From the NCBI GenBank assembly GCA_964035795.1, contig OZ038325.1, forward strand, positions 9,360,875 to 9,424,874: 64,000 nucleotides of DNA, read 5' to 3'. The notes beneath the pieces were generated by a model. It worked only from the letters and a program-made list of their open reading frames with translations. It was not told where the DNA came from and did not search any database. The first letter of the stretch is position 1, and each line of letters begins with the position of its first letter. Origin of the DNA: Pterobdella sp. o SKG-2022 (lineage: Eukaryota > Annelida > Clitellata > Hirudinida > Piscicolidae). A program made the translations under genes and the position numbers. Below are positions 1-12,429 of the stretch, piece by piece.

Positions 1-283
1 ATAGTTAGTAATTTCATGGAATCGCGAAAGTCCTTTTCAATTTGTTGCTTTTGTGTGCCATGTAAATTGAATTATCTGTAAGCACTTTGTGACGAAAGTA
101 TCGATTGTATCTTTTATAAACCTCAGTAGAAAAATAAAATATTTTGTAATCAGGTTAAAAATAATAATAATGATAATAACAATAAAAGTAATAACAAAAA
201 AAATTATCTTCTGATCATAGTGATCTTGAACCTCCATGGGTTAAACACCACTATAATAAACTTCGTAAATTATTATTATTCAG

Positions 284-3200
284 GCGAGGTTTTGGCAAAT
301 CGGGAACCATGGAGTTGGGAGGTGAAAGAAAAAAACCCAGCCACCAGCCATGAGGATTATGGCGCCAGTGCAAAATATTTATCAAACCATCACAATTCTA
401 TGGAAAAGTTCAGTCATCTTTCTATCCCCGACAGTCATAATAGAAACAGTAACACCCACTTTTCAAATGGAAACCCGAAGTTTATATTCAAAAATGATCA
501 CGTTAGAAATACAGAAGGCAAAAGACACAACAGCAAACACAACCTCAACTACAACAGCAACAGTATCTACAACAAGCTCAACTCAAACAACAAACCAAGC
601 CGCAACCCAACCAAAAACCATCAAAACAACATCAAAAAAGCCCCAAACAACAACAAACATCAATATCAAACCCTCAACAACACCCACTCAAAAGCCCCAT
701 CCGCCACCAACCAACACTCCACCCTCACAAAAAACAGCACAGGTCTGAAGGTGCTGCTATTGGATTACAACGGCATCAAACGCTTCAGTATGTGCTCAAT
801 TAAAGGGCTCAAAAACATTTCTCATGTAGACCTCACTGGTGAGTTGGTGCTTTCAAATTTTCAGGCAAAATTTTGTTCCATGGTGCGATCAATTTTCAAT
901 TTTTAGAGGTATTGGTTGGGGGTCAGACTTGCCGTGTTGAGATTTTGCAGTCTGTAATAGTTATAATTTTTTAATGTTACATTGTTTTTAAATTTATTTT
1001 TCATTATTTAAAAAAATTTTTAATCCAATTATTTTTGTTATATGTTAAATTTTCAAATACAAATTGTCTGAAAAAGCTTAACCATTTTTAATTTGATAAT
1101 GCCTATGTTCCACAAAGAAATGAAATTTTCAAAAAATAAAGATTTTCAAAAAGCATTGGGCGCATAGTTCGGAGAACTACACATTACTTGAGTGAGCAGG
1201 AAATATGTAAAATGCCTAAAAATTTCACCAAATATATATTTTACACAAAAAACAGTTTATTCAGTGCAAAACAACGCGTAACTTGTTTCCAGACCAGCTC
1301 ACTGCCAACCATGCATGTGGCACTTGTAGGAATAAGTCAGGTGTGAGGTCAGCTTTGGCTGCTTGTTGGGAGTTTATGATACAAATCATGGCGGTCTGAG
1401 TTTAGCCGCCATTCGCATGTAAATTTTATTTTAGCCAACAAATATCTAACACACGTGGCTGAGGTTTGAGCATGAAAAGATAAAAACCAGCAATCATCTG
1501 CAGTTTCCAATTACTATTTCGCTTTCACTTCTCATCAGTTTCCATTGTCAAGTATTTCTGTTTTATGTGTATTTTTTGTTTTATGTGCGTGTATTGTGCA
1601 CCAAAACACTATCAGCTGAATAATGGCTTAATTGCTTCATGACGGCTCTGATGGGCTATTCTGCTACTGAATATTTTCTCAAATTTTCAAAACTCCAATC
1701 TAATCTTGAAACTTTTCTGCTTATATAATAACACATCAAAAAGTTTAAAGCCGAAATATTTTAAATTCTTACATTTTCTAGTTTTTCAATCAATACAAAT
1801 AATTTATCGCCGCAGAAGCTACTAAAGATAGACTTTGATGTATATGTGTGTATTCAACAATACTTGTGGTTTTTTGGCATGAAACAAAATATGATTTATC
1901 CGTCCTTTCTGCGCTGGTACCATTGTCCCAATCAAAAGGCATTTTTGGGCGGTTTTTATTTAATTACCCAGTTGCAAGTGATTAGTTTTATTTTTCTTTG
2001 TTGAATTTATGATATGCAAATTGAAAAAATTCTCATTAAAAAATTTTTTTTCAATTATTTATATCTTCTATTTCCTCCCATTTTCTCATTCATCGCTTGC
2101 TGATTTAAATAATTAAACAAACACAAAACCCAAACAGAAAATCAATTGTAGATAAGGGTTGTAGCAGTCTTTGTACCATTAAGTTACAGTGGTGTCTGGG
2201 TTGAGAGGCAAGCGAAGATGGGGATTATAGAGTTAATGAGGCTGTTTGAGGTTGAATGTTTGAGGGGAAGTTTAGGAATTGTTTAAATGCAGATGTTTGT
2301 TTCAGTTTGATGGATGGTTTTTGAAATTTTATAAGTACAAGTATTTAATATCTTCAATTATTTATTCATTTTTATTTATTTTGATATATTAGGAATTAAA
2401 TATAATGGTGTTTAAAACAGAGGATTTTAAAGCATTTTTAGCAATTATATTTCAAATTTCGGCACTTCAAATTTTCAAAACTTTTTTTCGAGTTTTTCAA
2501 ATGTGACAGATCATCTAGCGAATTTTTCAAGCGTAAAATTTTTTTTAGCCAATTATAAAATACAATTTTACTTTTTGAAATTTGATTTTGAAAATTTTCG
2601 GTTTCATTAAAGTTCAAATTACTTAAAAAATTCATTTTCGTGCAATTTTTTATGATTTTTTTTCCGTTTTTCAAAAATTTATAAAATTTGCAGCAAATAT
2701 TTCAAGCAATAATGAATGTTTTAGAAAGTGTAATCAAGATTTTCTTATCAAAATCAATAAAACACAAAAAAAACAGTTATTTTTTTCTGAAAATACTAAG
2801 TTCTTCCAAGTTTTTCTAATAAAAACTGTCCATTTTTGTAAAAATCTCTGAGTTTTTACTCTTTTAATATGTTTTATGCACTTCCTTCCATAAACATCAA
2901 TTTCGTCTTCATTTTTGGAATCCTTAAAAATTGTTTGCATTTAAACTTTAAAAACATTTAAATATCACAAAAAAATAATGTCACTTTTAACTATTATTAG
3001 TTATTCTATTCCACTTCCAATCTCACGCCATAACTCACATCACCACAACCCACACTACTATTATCATCACCACCAGCATCACCATCACTAACATCATTTC
3101 GAAGTAATTGAAATTCTATTAAGTGCGATAATTTAGCAGAGAATAAAATAAGCATCGAACTGTTGCCTCAAATCACCTGTGATCCCCCCATTACCCGTGC

Positions 3201-6172
3201 AACAAATTCCAACTTCACACCGTCATTAAGCGTTTTGTTTATTATTATTCTCGTTTCATATATATTTTTATTTCTAATATTATTTTTATTGTTATTATTG
3301 TTGGCGGTATATTATTTCGTTTTTTATATTTATTATTGCAGTATTTAATCAGTGTAACGTCCAGTTTAAAAAAAAACTTACCACGCCCATTTTTTATTTT
3401 ATTTTTTTCTGTTTTTTAATTATTTTTTTGTTAGTTCATTCAAATTGAAATTGACAAAGTAGGTTTATAGTTGGACATAAACAATTTCTAGCAATTTCTA
3501 TTATAAAGCCATCCCTTTCATCACACCGTTGCTTTTATTGTCAGTGTTTTAGATTTCCAACAAATTAAATCTAAAATCTATTTTAGCACAAAACTTTGAA
3601 AACTTTAAATAGGCGCAATTTTTTTCGTCTGTTTTTTTCAATTATGAATTGTTATTTTTTCATTAAAAACGCAAATTTTTTATCCTCGATCAATTCCATT
3701 TTATTTATTATTTTTTAATACACACACAAAGCTTTTTACCGCCCCTTATTAAACAAAACTCCCCATCAAGCCCTCCAGTTCAAAATTAAAATCCTTGAAC
3801 TCATCCCAAACCTAACCATGCAGTTCTCAAGCCATAATTCCTCCACTCATATACAACACCCAGAGCAAAGAATTATGGAATTAAAGCATGTTTTATCACT
3901 CCTTAGAAGGCAGTGAAAAAGAGTGGAAAAACTTGATTATTTTTGTGAGAAATTACTCGTAAACTTTGGCCATTTTGGGATTCGAACGGTCGAAAAATAT
4001 TACGCGATTTTTATCAAGTATTTTTGTTTTGTTTTATTTATTTTTTGTTGGTTTTTTCGTTAATTTAGTTAAACATTGAGCTTTGTAGAAAGTTTTACCC
4101 AGTATAAATTTTGCTGTTTAATCTTGCAAGGGAACTTTAAAAAGCTTTTTTATGTTGTTTGAATGGCTTCAAAGCGGAAAAATATCGAAATTTCAAACGT
4201 TAAAATTTAATGAAAGTTTTTTATAGTTTTTTATTGATAAAAACATGTTTTTGGTTATCATAAAGTCACAATTTAAACATATTTTTTTCTGAAAAAAGTC
4301 CGTCTTGTTGATGAATGTTTATCAGCCTGATGCAATAATTTAAAATAAATATGGTTTTATCAATGAAGCTCCTACGATGCAAAAACATCGATATATTTGT
4401 GCGTGATCTTTGAAGATGGTTGTTACTTGATGAAGACGAAAAATTTTGACAAAACGTTAGATCTGATATTCATTTAATTTTTCCTTCAATGTCATATCAT
4501 GCTGATTTGGCGAATTTTTTGTTTCAATTTTTTCATCATTTATAACAAGAATTTTGAATTATAGAAGAGAGCGCTAATTAAAGACTACACACAACTTCCA
4601 CCCGCAGGAAACCCCCTCTTTTGCGACTGTTCAATGGTGTATCTGGCCCTCACCCTTCAAGCCACCTCAATCCTTACTCCACCCTCCAACCCATCCAAGC
4701 GCACCATCCACCCTCCTTCCAAACAACCCTACTTTCGAAATTCTTGGACGGTTCATCCTTCAGAAAGATATAGAAGTGATATCTATGAAGATAAAAATAT
4801 CTACCCAACAAAAAAACTTCGTGAAAAAACTGCTCACCGAACAAAAACTAATAATAAAACTGACATGCGTCCCCCTACCAGGTCTGATGTTAAATTTGGC
4901 AGCCAGCCCCGTGAAGAAACTTATACAAGCCCAGGTGTCTCAAACCTTTTCAGGGGGACACAGTGCGCTGCTCCTTTCTTTTTCGCAGGCCAGTTTCTAT
5001 CTAACTTTTCCATAAACCTTTTCCACAAACATTGCCCCAAATATTTTTTGCTCTCTGAACTTCCCGAGGGTACATTGTCGGATGAGAACAGATTAGTTTA
5101 TCAAAAGTTTTCTGAAAAGTTTCAAGAGAGGAAGTTCCATGAAAAAAATATTGAAAGTGATTTTGAACAAAAACATGCATCTGAAAACAATTTTGCGAAA
5201 AAATATATATTTAGAGATTTACAAAACAAAAACACATCAACTCTCGGCCGTAAATCAAAAATCCTTCTGGCACAAACACCACAACAATATAAAAGCCTGG
5301 GTGATTATTCTCATCATACCTTCGCTCAACAACAGAAGAATCATCAACAACAACACAAACAACAATATGAACAACAAAATCAATTAAAAGCTAACTCAAA
5401 GCCCCAAACAGCAAAGCCCTTCAAAATTACCACAGCACTAAACCACAAAATTCCTAATCACCTGGCTTTTCCTCGCAGTTTCTTTAAGAAATGCTCAAAA
5501 AACAGCGCTTTTAACTGCACTTTTGAACACGTTGAATATAAAAAGTTTTTTGATCGCAAATTGTTAGTTGGTGTTTTAAGGGCTTTGAACCCAAAACAAG
5601 GGAGTTTTTTGTTTTTTGACGGCTTGATGAATACGCCGCAAAGCATGATGAATAAGAATAAGAATAAAAATGCACTGAAAAATGTAAATAATAATAATGA
5701 ATATAATTCCAATAATAAAAATAATAAAAGTAAGCAAAATAATTATGACATACACCCTAATATTCATTATGCTGAAAAACAAAAAGTGTCAGCGCGGCAC
5801 AATAACTATTATAAAAACAATAATAGCAACAATAATCACCCAGAGTCTAACTCTCTAATCAATGTCAACTACTTTTCCAAAGATTTGAGGGATACAAAGT
5901 TAAATACATACCAAAATACAATCACTGATACAAATACCAATCACGATACAAGGAGGAATACAAATACAAAGGAGAATACCAAAGATACAAATGACGTTTA
6001 CAAAGACTACATGTATGAAATTCAAAAAATCGATCTTTGTATATTTTCAAAAAAGTGTGGCCATGTTGACAGAGTGGCGCCGCTCAAAAGCCAAATTTCG
6101 CTGGTTTTGGCTTTTTCCTTCGTTGGCAACAATCTTTTATTTTGTGTGACATTGGTTTTTATATATTGTTAA
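284..6172 (+). CDS. LRR surface protein, 3' part of gene (two exons, LRR + split LRRCT cap, C-terminal hydrophobic tail)
   Basis: Exons 284-838 and 4609-6172 are separated by a 3,770-bp intron. Exon 284-838 follows a TTATTATTATTCAG acceptor and ends at a GTGAGT donor; both edges are phase 1. It encodes an Asn-rich stretch and then a leucine-rich repeat, LKVLLLDYNGIKRF followed by LKNISHVDLTG. Joining it to the acceptor CCGCAG at 4608 restores GGA-AAC and gives DLTG|NPLFCDC, the usual LRR to LRRCT junction. Further LRRCT-type cysteines follow at about 4964 (TQCAAP) and 5033 (KHCP), so the cap has a long insertion. The rest is rich in Asn, Lys and Gln, with poly-Gln and poly-Asn runs. The last about 24 residues are hydrophobic and end at TAA 6170-6172, which suits a GPI signal or a terminal membrane anchor. 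The 5' exons, with the signal peptide and more LRRs, must lie upstream of the window. Family LRR/LRRCT is well supported; orthology is unknown. Confidence 0.72.
839..4608 (+). other. Long AT-rich intron of the LRR gene
   Basis: This is the intron joining the two LRR-gene exons. It is AT-rich, with poly-T and poly-A runs and no open frame I would call coding. I see no recognisable repeat family. A few short GC-richer patches (about 3,010-3,090 and 3,740-3,850) carry CAC/CAT-rich sequence only. Confidence 0.6.
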
Positions 6173-6720
6173 ATTATCAGCAATTTTTATGATTTAAAAT
6201 AATATTAATACTATCTGTTGCTTATTTATTATTCTTATTTATTAAATATTCTCTTTATTATAACAGTCATTATCCACATTCAAGCCTATAATCTTATCGA
6301 ATGGTGACTTTGAACTGTCCAATCACCAAACCCTCAAACCTCCTTCTAAACACTCTCTGTATTTTCTCAACTTGGTTAGACAGCCAAAATCGACTCATAA
6401 CTACTTCTAATTAGTCCACAAACCAAGTTTCCAATCCAGCTAAAAAGCCATGTAATTTGGTTCAAATAATCAGAAATATCTGCGTAAAAAATATGTTTTA
6501 AAGGGTTTCCATGCGTCAAATTATGAAGATATATCGATATTTATTATTATTATTATTATTTTTGTGCTTTCTCAAAGCTGAGTCATTTATGTATTTAGTG
6601 CCGAGCTTTTTATGGAAGCCTAGGGGGACCAAAACATACTTTTTCTGATTATTTTTATTTTACTATGATTATCCTCATTATTATATCATTACCATTATTA
6701 TTGTCAATCAATTTTTATAG

Positions 6721-6846
6721 CCGCCAAGTACTCCATGAGCGACAACAAAGCTCCCCCAAACATCCAAGCTCCCCCAAACATCCAAGCTCCACCCAAGTAC
6801 ATCCTCACCCCATGGCGAGTCGTTATGGTGGATGTAATGGATAGGG
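6721..6846 (+). CDS. Candidate exon with Pro-rich APPNIQ repeats, unassigned
   Basis: A 126-nt segment follows a pyrimidine-rich TTTTTATAG acceptor and ends at GGG|GTGTGT. Both edges are phase 1. The frame reads KYSMSDNKAPPNIQAPP, a second APPNIQ unit, then KYILTPWRVVMVDVMDRG. Its base composition is far less AT-rich than the flanks. The Pro-rich part is an 18-bp tandem duplication (AAGCTCCCCCAAACATCC). An ATG at 6735 in this frame could be a true start. I find no partner exon on either side, and the minus strand is also open here, so this may be a first exon of an unrecognised gene or a gene fragment. Confidence 0.35.
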
Positions 6847-9427
6847 GTGTGTGTAATGAAGATAATAGCAATTTGTCATTTAAACTTGCAATTTGTTCAA
6901 CATGATTTCCATTAGTTTTTTTTATATTTGGGGTTTTTATATTGAATTTTTTCCAAATTATTTGTTTTTGTTTTATGTTTTTTAAATTGCTTGTATTATT
7001 TGAAATTTTTACAATCTCAGATGTTATTAGTTTCTATATTTAGAATTTTTTGGAGTTTTATTTTTTATTTACTGATTCAAACATTTCAATTTTCAAAGTT
7101 TTTCACGTTGAAATCTTTTCTATTAATATCATTTTTTAATTCATTATTTCAACTTGTGCTTTCGTAATTTATAGTTTGTTCCAATTCTTTTGAATCAAAT
7201 TGAGTTGGCTCAAAAAGATTTTTTTTCAAATTTGAAGTTATATTCAATGTTTTTGAAATTAGGATTAATGTTTTTTAAATAAATAACAAAAAATTTATAT
7301 TTTAACTAAAGTTCAAATAAAAATATTATTTCCATTAAGTGTTGAAGTTGTCGATTAATAAGCTTTCGAGTTTAAACAATCATTACTCACCAAAAACAAA
7401 ATGCCAATTATTAATTCCAATAAATTCATCTATAACTTTTTTTGCTAAAAGACTCAAAAACGAATAAAATGGACTTAATGAAAATTTTTTTACTAGTTTG
7501 AATTTATTTACAACCGGGTACCGCTCCAATTCTCTGAGCTTCATAGTTTATATTCAAGATTGAGTGTTTAATTAGGGTAAAAATTCATTGTGGGGTCTTT
7601 CATTTATGACTTGGATGCCTGGAATTGTTTTTATTATCAATTAAATTGAGAGACTCCGTGTTTATTGAGGCTGTAAAGATTTTATTTCTTCGAAAAGGGC
7701 TATATCTTCACAGTTAACAAAGACAAAATTCAGGCGCCGAATGTAATTAACGTAATTATACGCACAATTAAACTTTTTATATATAAACACTTCATTTTTA
7801 ATTATTTATTGGTGACTGGATTATGAGGGGTTTTGGAATATACTTGTAAATATATGTTTGCTTCTAGCAGTGATTGTTCTGCATGGATAAACAACTGATG
7901 ATCGGTGATGAAGATTAAATTGTAAATTAGAGTGATATTATTAATAATGGAACTTTGAAGCAAGATGATATCTGGTTATTTTAATGTTAAAATCATGATG
8001 AGAAGGAGCAATTAAAATAAGATTTGAATTTATTTTTCTTATTAAGTACTTCAAACACATCACCAGATAACTAATCAACTCAAACTTCGCGTTTTTTTTT
8101 ATTTATCGCTTCAAGATTTTTATTTTCTTTCTGTTTAAATTTATATTCATAAAAATTTTTGAAGTTTAGATGATATTGAATTTTCTAAATTGAAATTTGC
8201 ATAAACCTCTAATTAAATAACATCAACAACTTTTCAAAGCGGAAATTAAGAAGAAATTAAAGATGGCGGTTACGCCACGTGTTTCGAATACGTCATTATT
8301 TTAATCTTTAAATTCACAATTCATTTTTGGGAGGTTTCCATTAAAGAATATTTTATCGGAGAACTTTTTGGTATCAGCATTTTGTTTAAAGTTCAGGTTG
8401 GTTCGCTTTAAAAATAATTTATTCTTTTTTTAAACTTATTTTAGGCATTTTATTTTTAATTTTCAAGTTAAACTGTTTTTAGCTTATATAATTAAAGAAA
8501 TAGATGAATATTAATACTGAATTTAATAATTTATTTTCTTTAAGATTAAAATATTTTTTTCTCGTGAAGTGTCCGTTTAAATTATTATTTTAAAACCACA
8601 AAAATTATTTTTTTTCTAGTATTCCATTTTTCTGTCGAAAGAAGAGGTTCCTAGATACATTTATTTGAAAAAACTATAATTTTCAACGAGTCAAACCATA
8701 TAAAACTTGAATGGCTATCAATTTTATTTTGAACTTTTTAAACCGATTTAGTTGTAAACAAATGTAATTTTTATTGGCCATTAAAAGAACTTTTCATTTT
8801 CAGCTATAATTTCATAACGTTCAAATGCTTGCTATAATTGCTTTCTCGCGTTCCTCGATTAAATTATTTTCTTGAAGTTTCTAGATATCCATTTTTTTTC
8901 AATTAAAACTAAATAATTTCTATTTTTTTGTCTTAATAAAGTACTTTTGGGATTTTAAATCGAATGAAAATAAAATTTAAAATCTAATTTCATACTTCTA
9001 TTTACAAACCATTTAGTTCTCAAAATCTACACAACCACTGCATATGTCCCTAACCACCACAACACACTACAAAATTTATACCCTGGCCATGGGTGTTTCA
9101 TATGGGAGTCATTATTTTGCCGGTTCCACAATTCAAAATTTCCCAAAAAATTTGAAGGCGTAGAAAATATTTAATGTATTGAAAGTGAGATAATCACACG
9201 AACTTTCCTACCGATGTGTCTAGCGTTTTATACTGCAAGTAGGTTACCGATGGTAAGTTCATTCAGTTTATAAAATACTTCATCTATACGCCAATAAATA
9301 ACAATAATAACATTTAAATAATGATATATTCTGAAATTTTAAATAATTGCAAATTTTAATAAAAAACGCCTGAAATAAAAAAATAATGAAAACGTCAATT
9401 TTTATGAAAATCCTAGGCCACATTAAA
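6847..9427. other. AT-rich intergenic stretch
   Basis: There is no gene I can support here. The sequence is dominated by T- and A-rich tracts. A GC-richer patch at about 9,010-9,165 is open in two plus-strand frames (one begins MSLTTTTHYKIYTLAMG), but it has no convincing splice partner. The stretch probably contains the 3' untranslated region of the minus-strand Hop gene next to 9,428. Confidence 0.5.
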
Positions 9428-11750
9428 TCAGCGAATGCTTAGAATACCAGACTCTAAAAGTTTCTCGATTTTTTTGGCAATCTCTGGGTTCTGTAGGTGC
9501 CTGTGGTGATGGTCAGAGTTGTTTGTGTAATTATTGTGAACATAATGATGATGATGATGTGCCCTTGTGAAACTCCTCATTAAGCTTATTTGAAATTCAA
9601 GACGACTCACAGCTAAATAGAATTAAATACCACAAACCTATTTACTATGGTTCATAAAAACACTCCAAAACTACACACACACACACCCTCCATCCTCTCC
9701 CTTCTTACTCCCTCAAGGCTGATGGATCCTTCTCCATCTGTTGGAGGATTAATTGCATGGCAGGGTCTCGGAGGATCTCCTGCACTTCAGGATTCTGTAC
9801 AGCCCTGCGTCTAACTGAGTCTATGCCTCCTCCCTCTTTTAAAGCGCTGTATGTGGTGGTGGGTGATTGTATAAGTGCTTTTGCATTGATTTGAGTGTAA
9901 AAGACAGCAATATTAACAAAAGTAACAACAATGGTAATACTAATTAGAGCCTCACCTACGATAGCCCTCTCTGGCTTCTTGGCAGTTGGGATCAAGGTCA
10001 AGAGCTTTTTGGTAGGCATCGATGGCCTTCTCGTTCTCCTTCATGGCCATGTGACATGAACCCTTGCGCAGGTAGCCTTTCACTAAGTTGAGTGTGATGA
10101 TGATGGTAATGATTATAAAGAATATTGATACATGAGTGGCTATCTTGAAAATTCATGAAGATATGCGAATATGTGATATAATAACACCTACCAAAGTTGG
10201 GCTCCAACTTGATGCACTCTTCACAGTCCCTCACTGCCATGCCAAACTCCAACAACTTGTGGAAATACATGCCAATCAAATCAATAAGCTAATTCAATAC
10301 TAGCATGTCAACAGGTACGAAGCAATGATAGTAATTATGATAATACAAAGGTAAGAATGGTAATGATGTTGATGAAAGGTTTGGCAACCTTCATATAACA
10401 GGCAGCCCTGTTGGAGAAGAGCTTAGCATCTGATGGATTCCTCCTGATTGCCTCACTGTAGTGTTTCATGGCTGTTGGGTAGTCCCCTGTGTAGGCAGGT
10501 ATGAATTTTTAGAAAGATTTAAAAAATAACATAATCTTGGAGTAATGATGTATTACCAACAAAAATATTAATAACTGTAAAACCCATAATATAACAACAA
10601 TAATTATAAAAACATGATAGAACCTTTAGCGAAGCAGTCATTGCCCTCCTTCTTCTCCTGGGCAGACAACTCTGGGTTGATGTAAGCCTGCTTTTCCTTT
10701 TCCTTCATCAACTTCTCCACCTATCACCATGGAGAGGGTGGGTATGTGGATATAGTGGTGTTGGAGGTGTGATGGGTTAGTTGAAACGATACTGGAGTTT
10801 TGATGTTCATATGTTTGGTGGTATTATGGATTTGTGAATGACACACACACACCTCTTGTGCTTTCTTGATGATGTCAGATTGTCGATGTTCAGTAAGTGA
10901 TTTGTTGAATACAACAAGGGCTTGTGGGAGGTCATCCAACTTCACATAGGCATTACCCTGTCTTGCCAATGCTCTGGTGTGAATATTTTGTAGATTAATG
11001 GTATGGGAATGTTTTTTTAAGTCGAAGATGTTTATGAATGAAAACCATGTAACATACTTGGCGATAAGTTTAAAGTCAGCCCTGTGTTCTCTGCCGATGT
11101 CAACTGCCTTTTGACATACTTCTATGCACTTGTTGTAGTCACCCTCCTCATAATGAACAGCTGGTAGTGTGTTCATCAGCATTCATTTAATTTTCAAATT
11201 TTATTAATTAATCAAAATCTTTTTTTAATCTTAATTTAAAATGACACTATTTTATTTCTAATAATTACAATATATTAATGTTTCTTAATTTACGTGAGTA
11301 ACATTTTGTTGATGAAAATGTAGCAATATAAAATTTACCAGCTTGGTTGTTCAGGTAAATAATGTTTTGTGGATCTAGTTCTTGGGCTTTGGTGTAGTGC
11401 TCTAAAGCTGTTTTGAAATCTTTCTTTTTATAAGCTTCATTTCCTTTTTCCTTTTCTTTAACAGCTTCCTGGTATTTAAAGTATTGAAATATTCAAAATA
11501 TGTTGGTGTTGGGCTAGAAAGATATTTATTAATCATAAGGTACAAATAACTCCTTAAAAAGAACAGAATTCTATTATGAAAATAATATTAATGCAAAGTA
11601 CAAAAGCCTTTATAATTAAATACACAAAATTTTTTACTTTCAACGATCATAATGTTAAATTACATCTGAAAACAGTTATGAAATAAACGAGAAACAAAAC
11701 AAAAATTTAAAATATTTTCAAAAAAACAATTTACTAACTGTAGTTGACAT
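9428..11750 (-). CDS. STIP1: Short Hop/STIP1 co-chaperone lacking TPR1 and DP1 (320 aa)
   Basis: Ten exons on the minus strand: 11750-11739, 11468-11339, 11160-11058, 10973-10853, 10720-10624, 10486-10389, 10255-10192, 10082-9956, 9846-9709 and 9500-9428. All junction phases agree and give 963 nt, or 320 residues. The protein begins [20 protein letters not shown] and runs straight into TPR2A, then TPR2B and DP2, ending [10 protein letters not shown]. Carboxylate-clamp residues known from human HOP are present: K and N in KEKGNEAY, N in NNQA, K and R in AKALARQGN for TPR2A, and K, N, N, K, R equivalents for TPR2B ([20 protein letters not shown]). Hop links HSP70 and HSP90 in the cytosol. The N-terminal TPR1-DP1 module is absent, as in nematode STI-1. 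Exon 1 codes only for MSTT; an unseen upstream exon cannot be excluded. Donors of exons 1, 5 and 6 start GTT. Confidence 0.93.
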
Positions 11751-11793
11751 TATGCTTAGAAACTTTTATCAAATGAGCAATACCGCAACGCCT

Positions 11794-11813
11794 GGAACAA
11801 TCTAGAGAGTTCA
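11794..11813 (-). promoter_or_regulatory. Possible heat-shock element upstream of the Hop gene
   Basis: Read on the plus strand the 20 bp are GGAAC AATCT AGAGA GTTCA: four 5-bp units in alternating orientation (nGAAn nTTCn nGAAn nTTCn). The outer two match exactly and the inner two match in two of three key bases, around a TCTAGA core. It lies 44-63 bp before the Hop start codon. Hop genes are commonly HSF1 targets, so the placement makes sense. The function is inferred. Confidence 0.4.
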
Positions 11814-12429
11814 AATATCGCCCGAGAACTGAAATTTATAATTATTGTTCTTTGATAACGAAATTTTTTGAATTTTTAGTTTTTAAAAACTAAATTAGAT
11901 ATTTATAATTTTTTCATAATTTTTATTTTATAAATTCATTGAACAGAATGAAATAAAATCTTATAACTATGAGTATCATTAACACTGAAAAGTGCTTATA
12001 ACACTCTTCAGTTTGAAAACAGTTTAAAAAATTTTGACATACTCGTTTATATCAGAAAAGTTTTTAAAATGAAAATTCAATTCTTTATTCAGAAAAATAA
12101 AAAATAGCATTGAAAATTATGTCAATTTTAGATTATTAAATTTTTAAAAATGAAAATCGAATTGTTCATTTCAAACCATGTGAAATCTAGTTTAAATAGT
12201 CGAGTTTCTTGAAAATCATAAAACTTAATGAGATCTTTGAAATTAAAAAAACATTCAAAAAAATTGAAAACTAAATTTAAAAAAAAAATAAAATTGAAAT
12301 TTATTTTTAAACACTACAAAATTTATTCTGAAAGTTACTTTTAAGCATAAATGAAAACAAAAGGCGGTTTCTTGAATATATGTTAGCTTCACTCAGATAA
12401 AATTGGTTAAGGTATTTTTCGATTTTACA

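Noticed and set aside
4776..5015. Second open frame inside the last LRR-gene exon
   Set aside because: The longer frame continues from NPLFCDC and contains the other LRRCT-type cysteines, so this one is a shadow.
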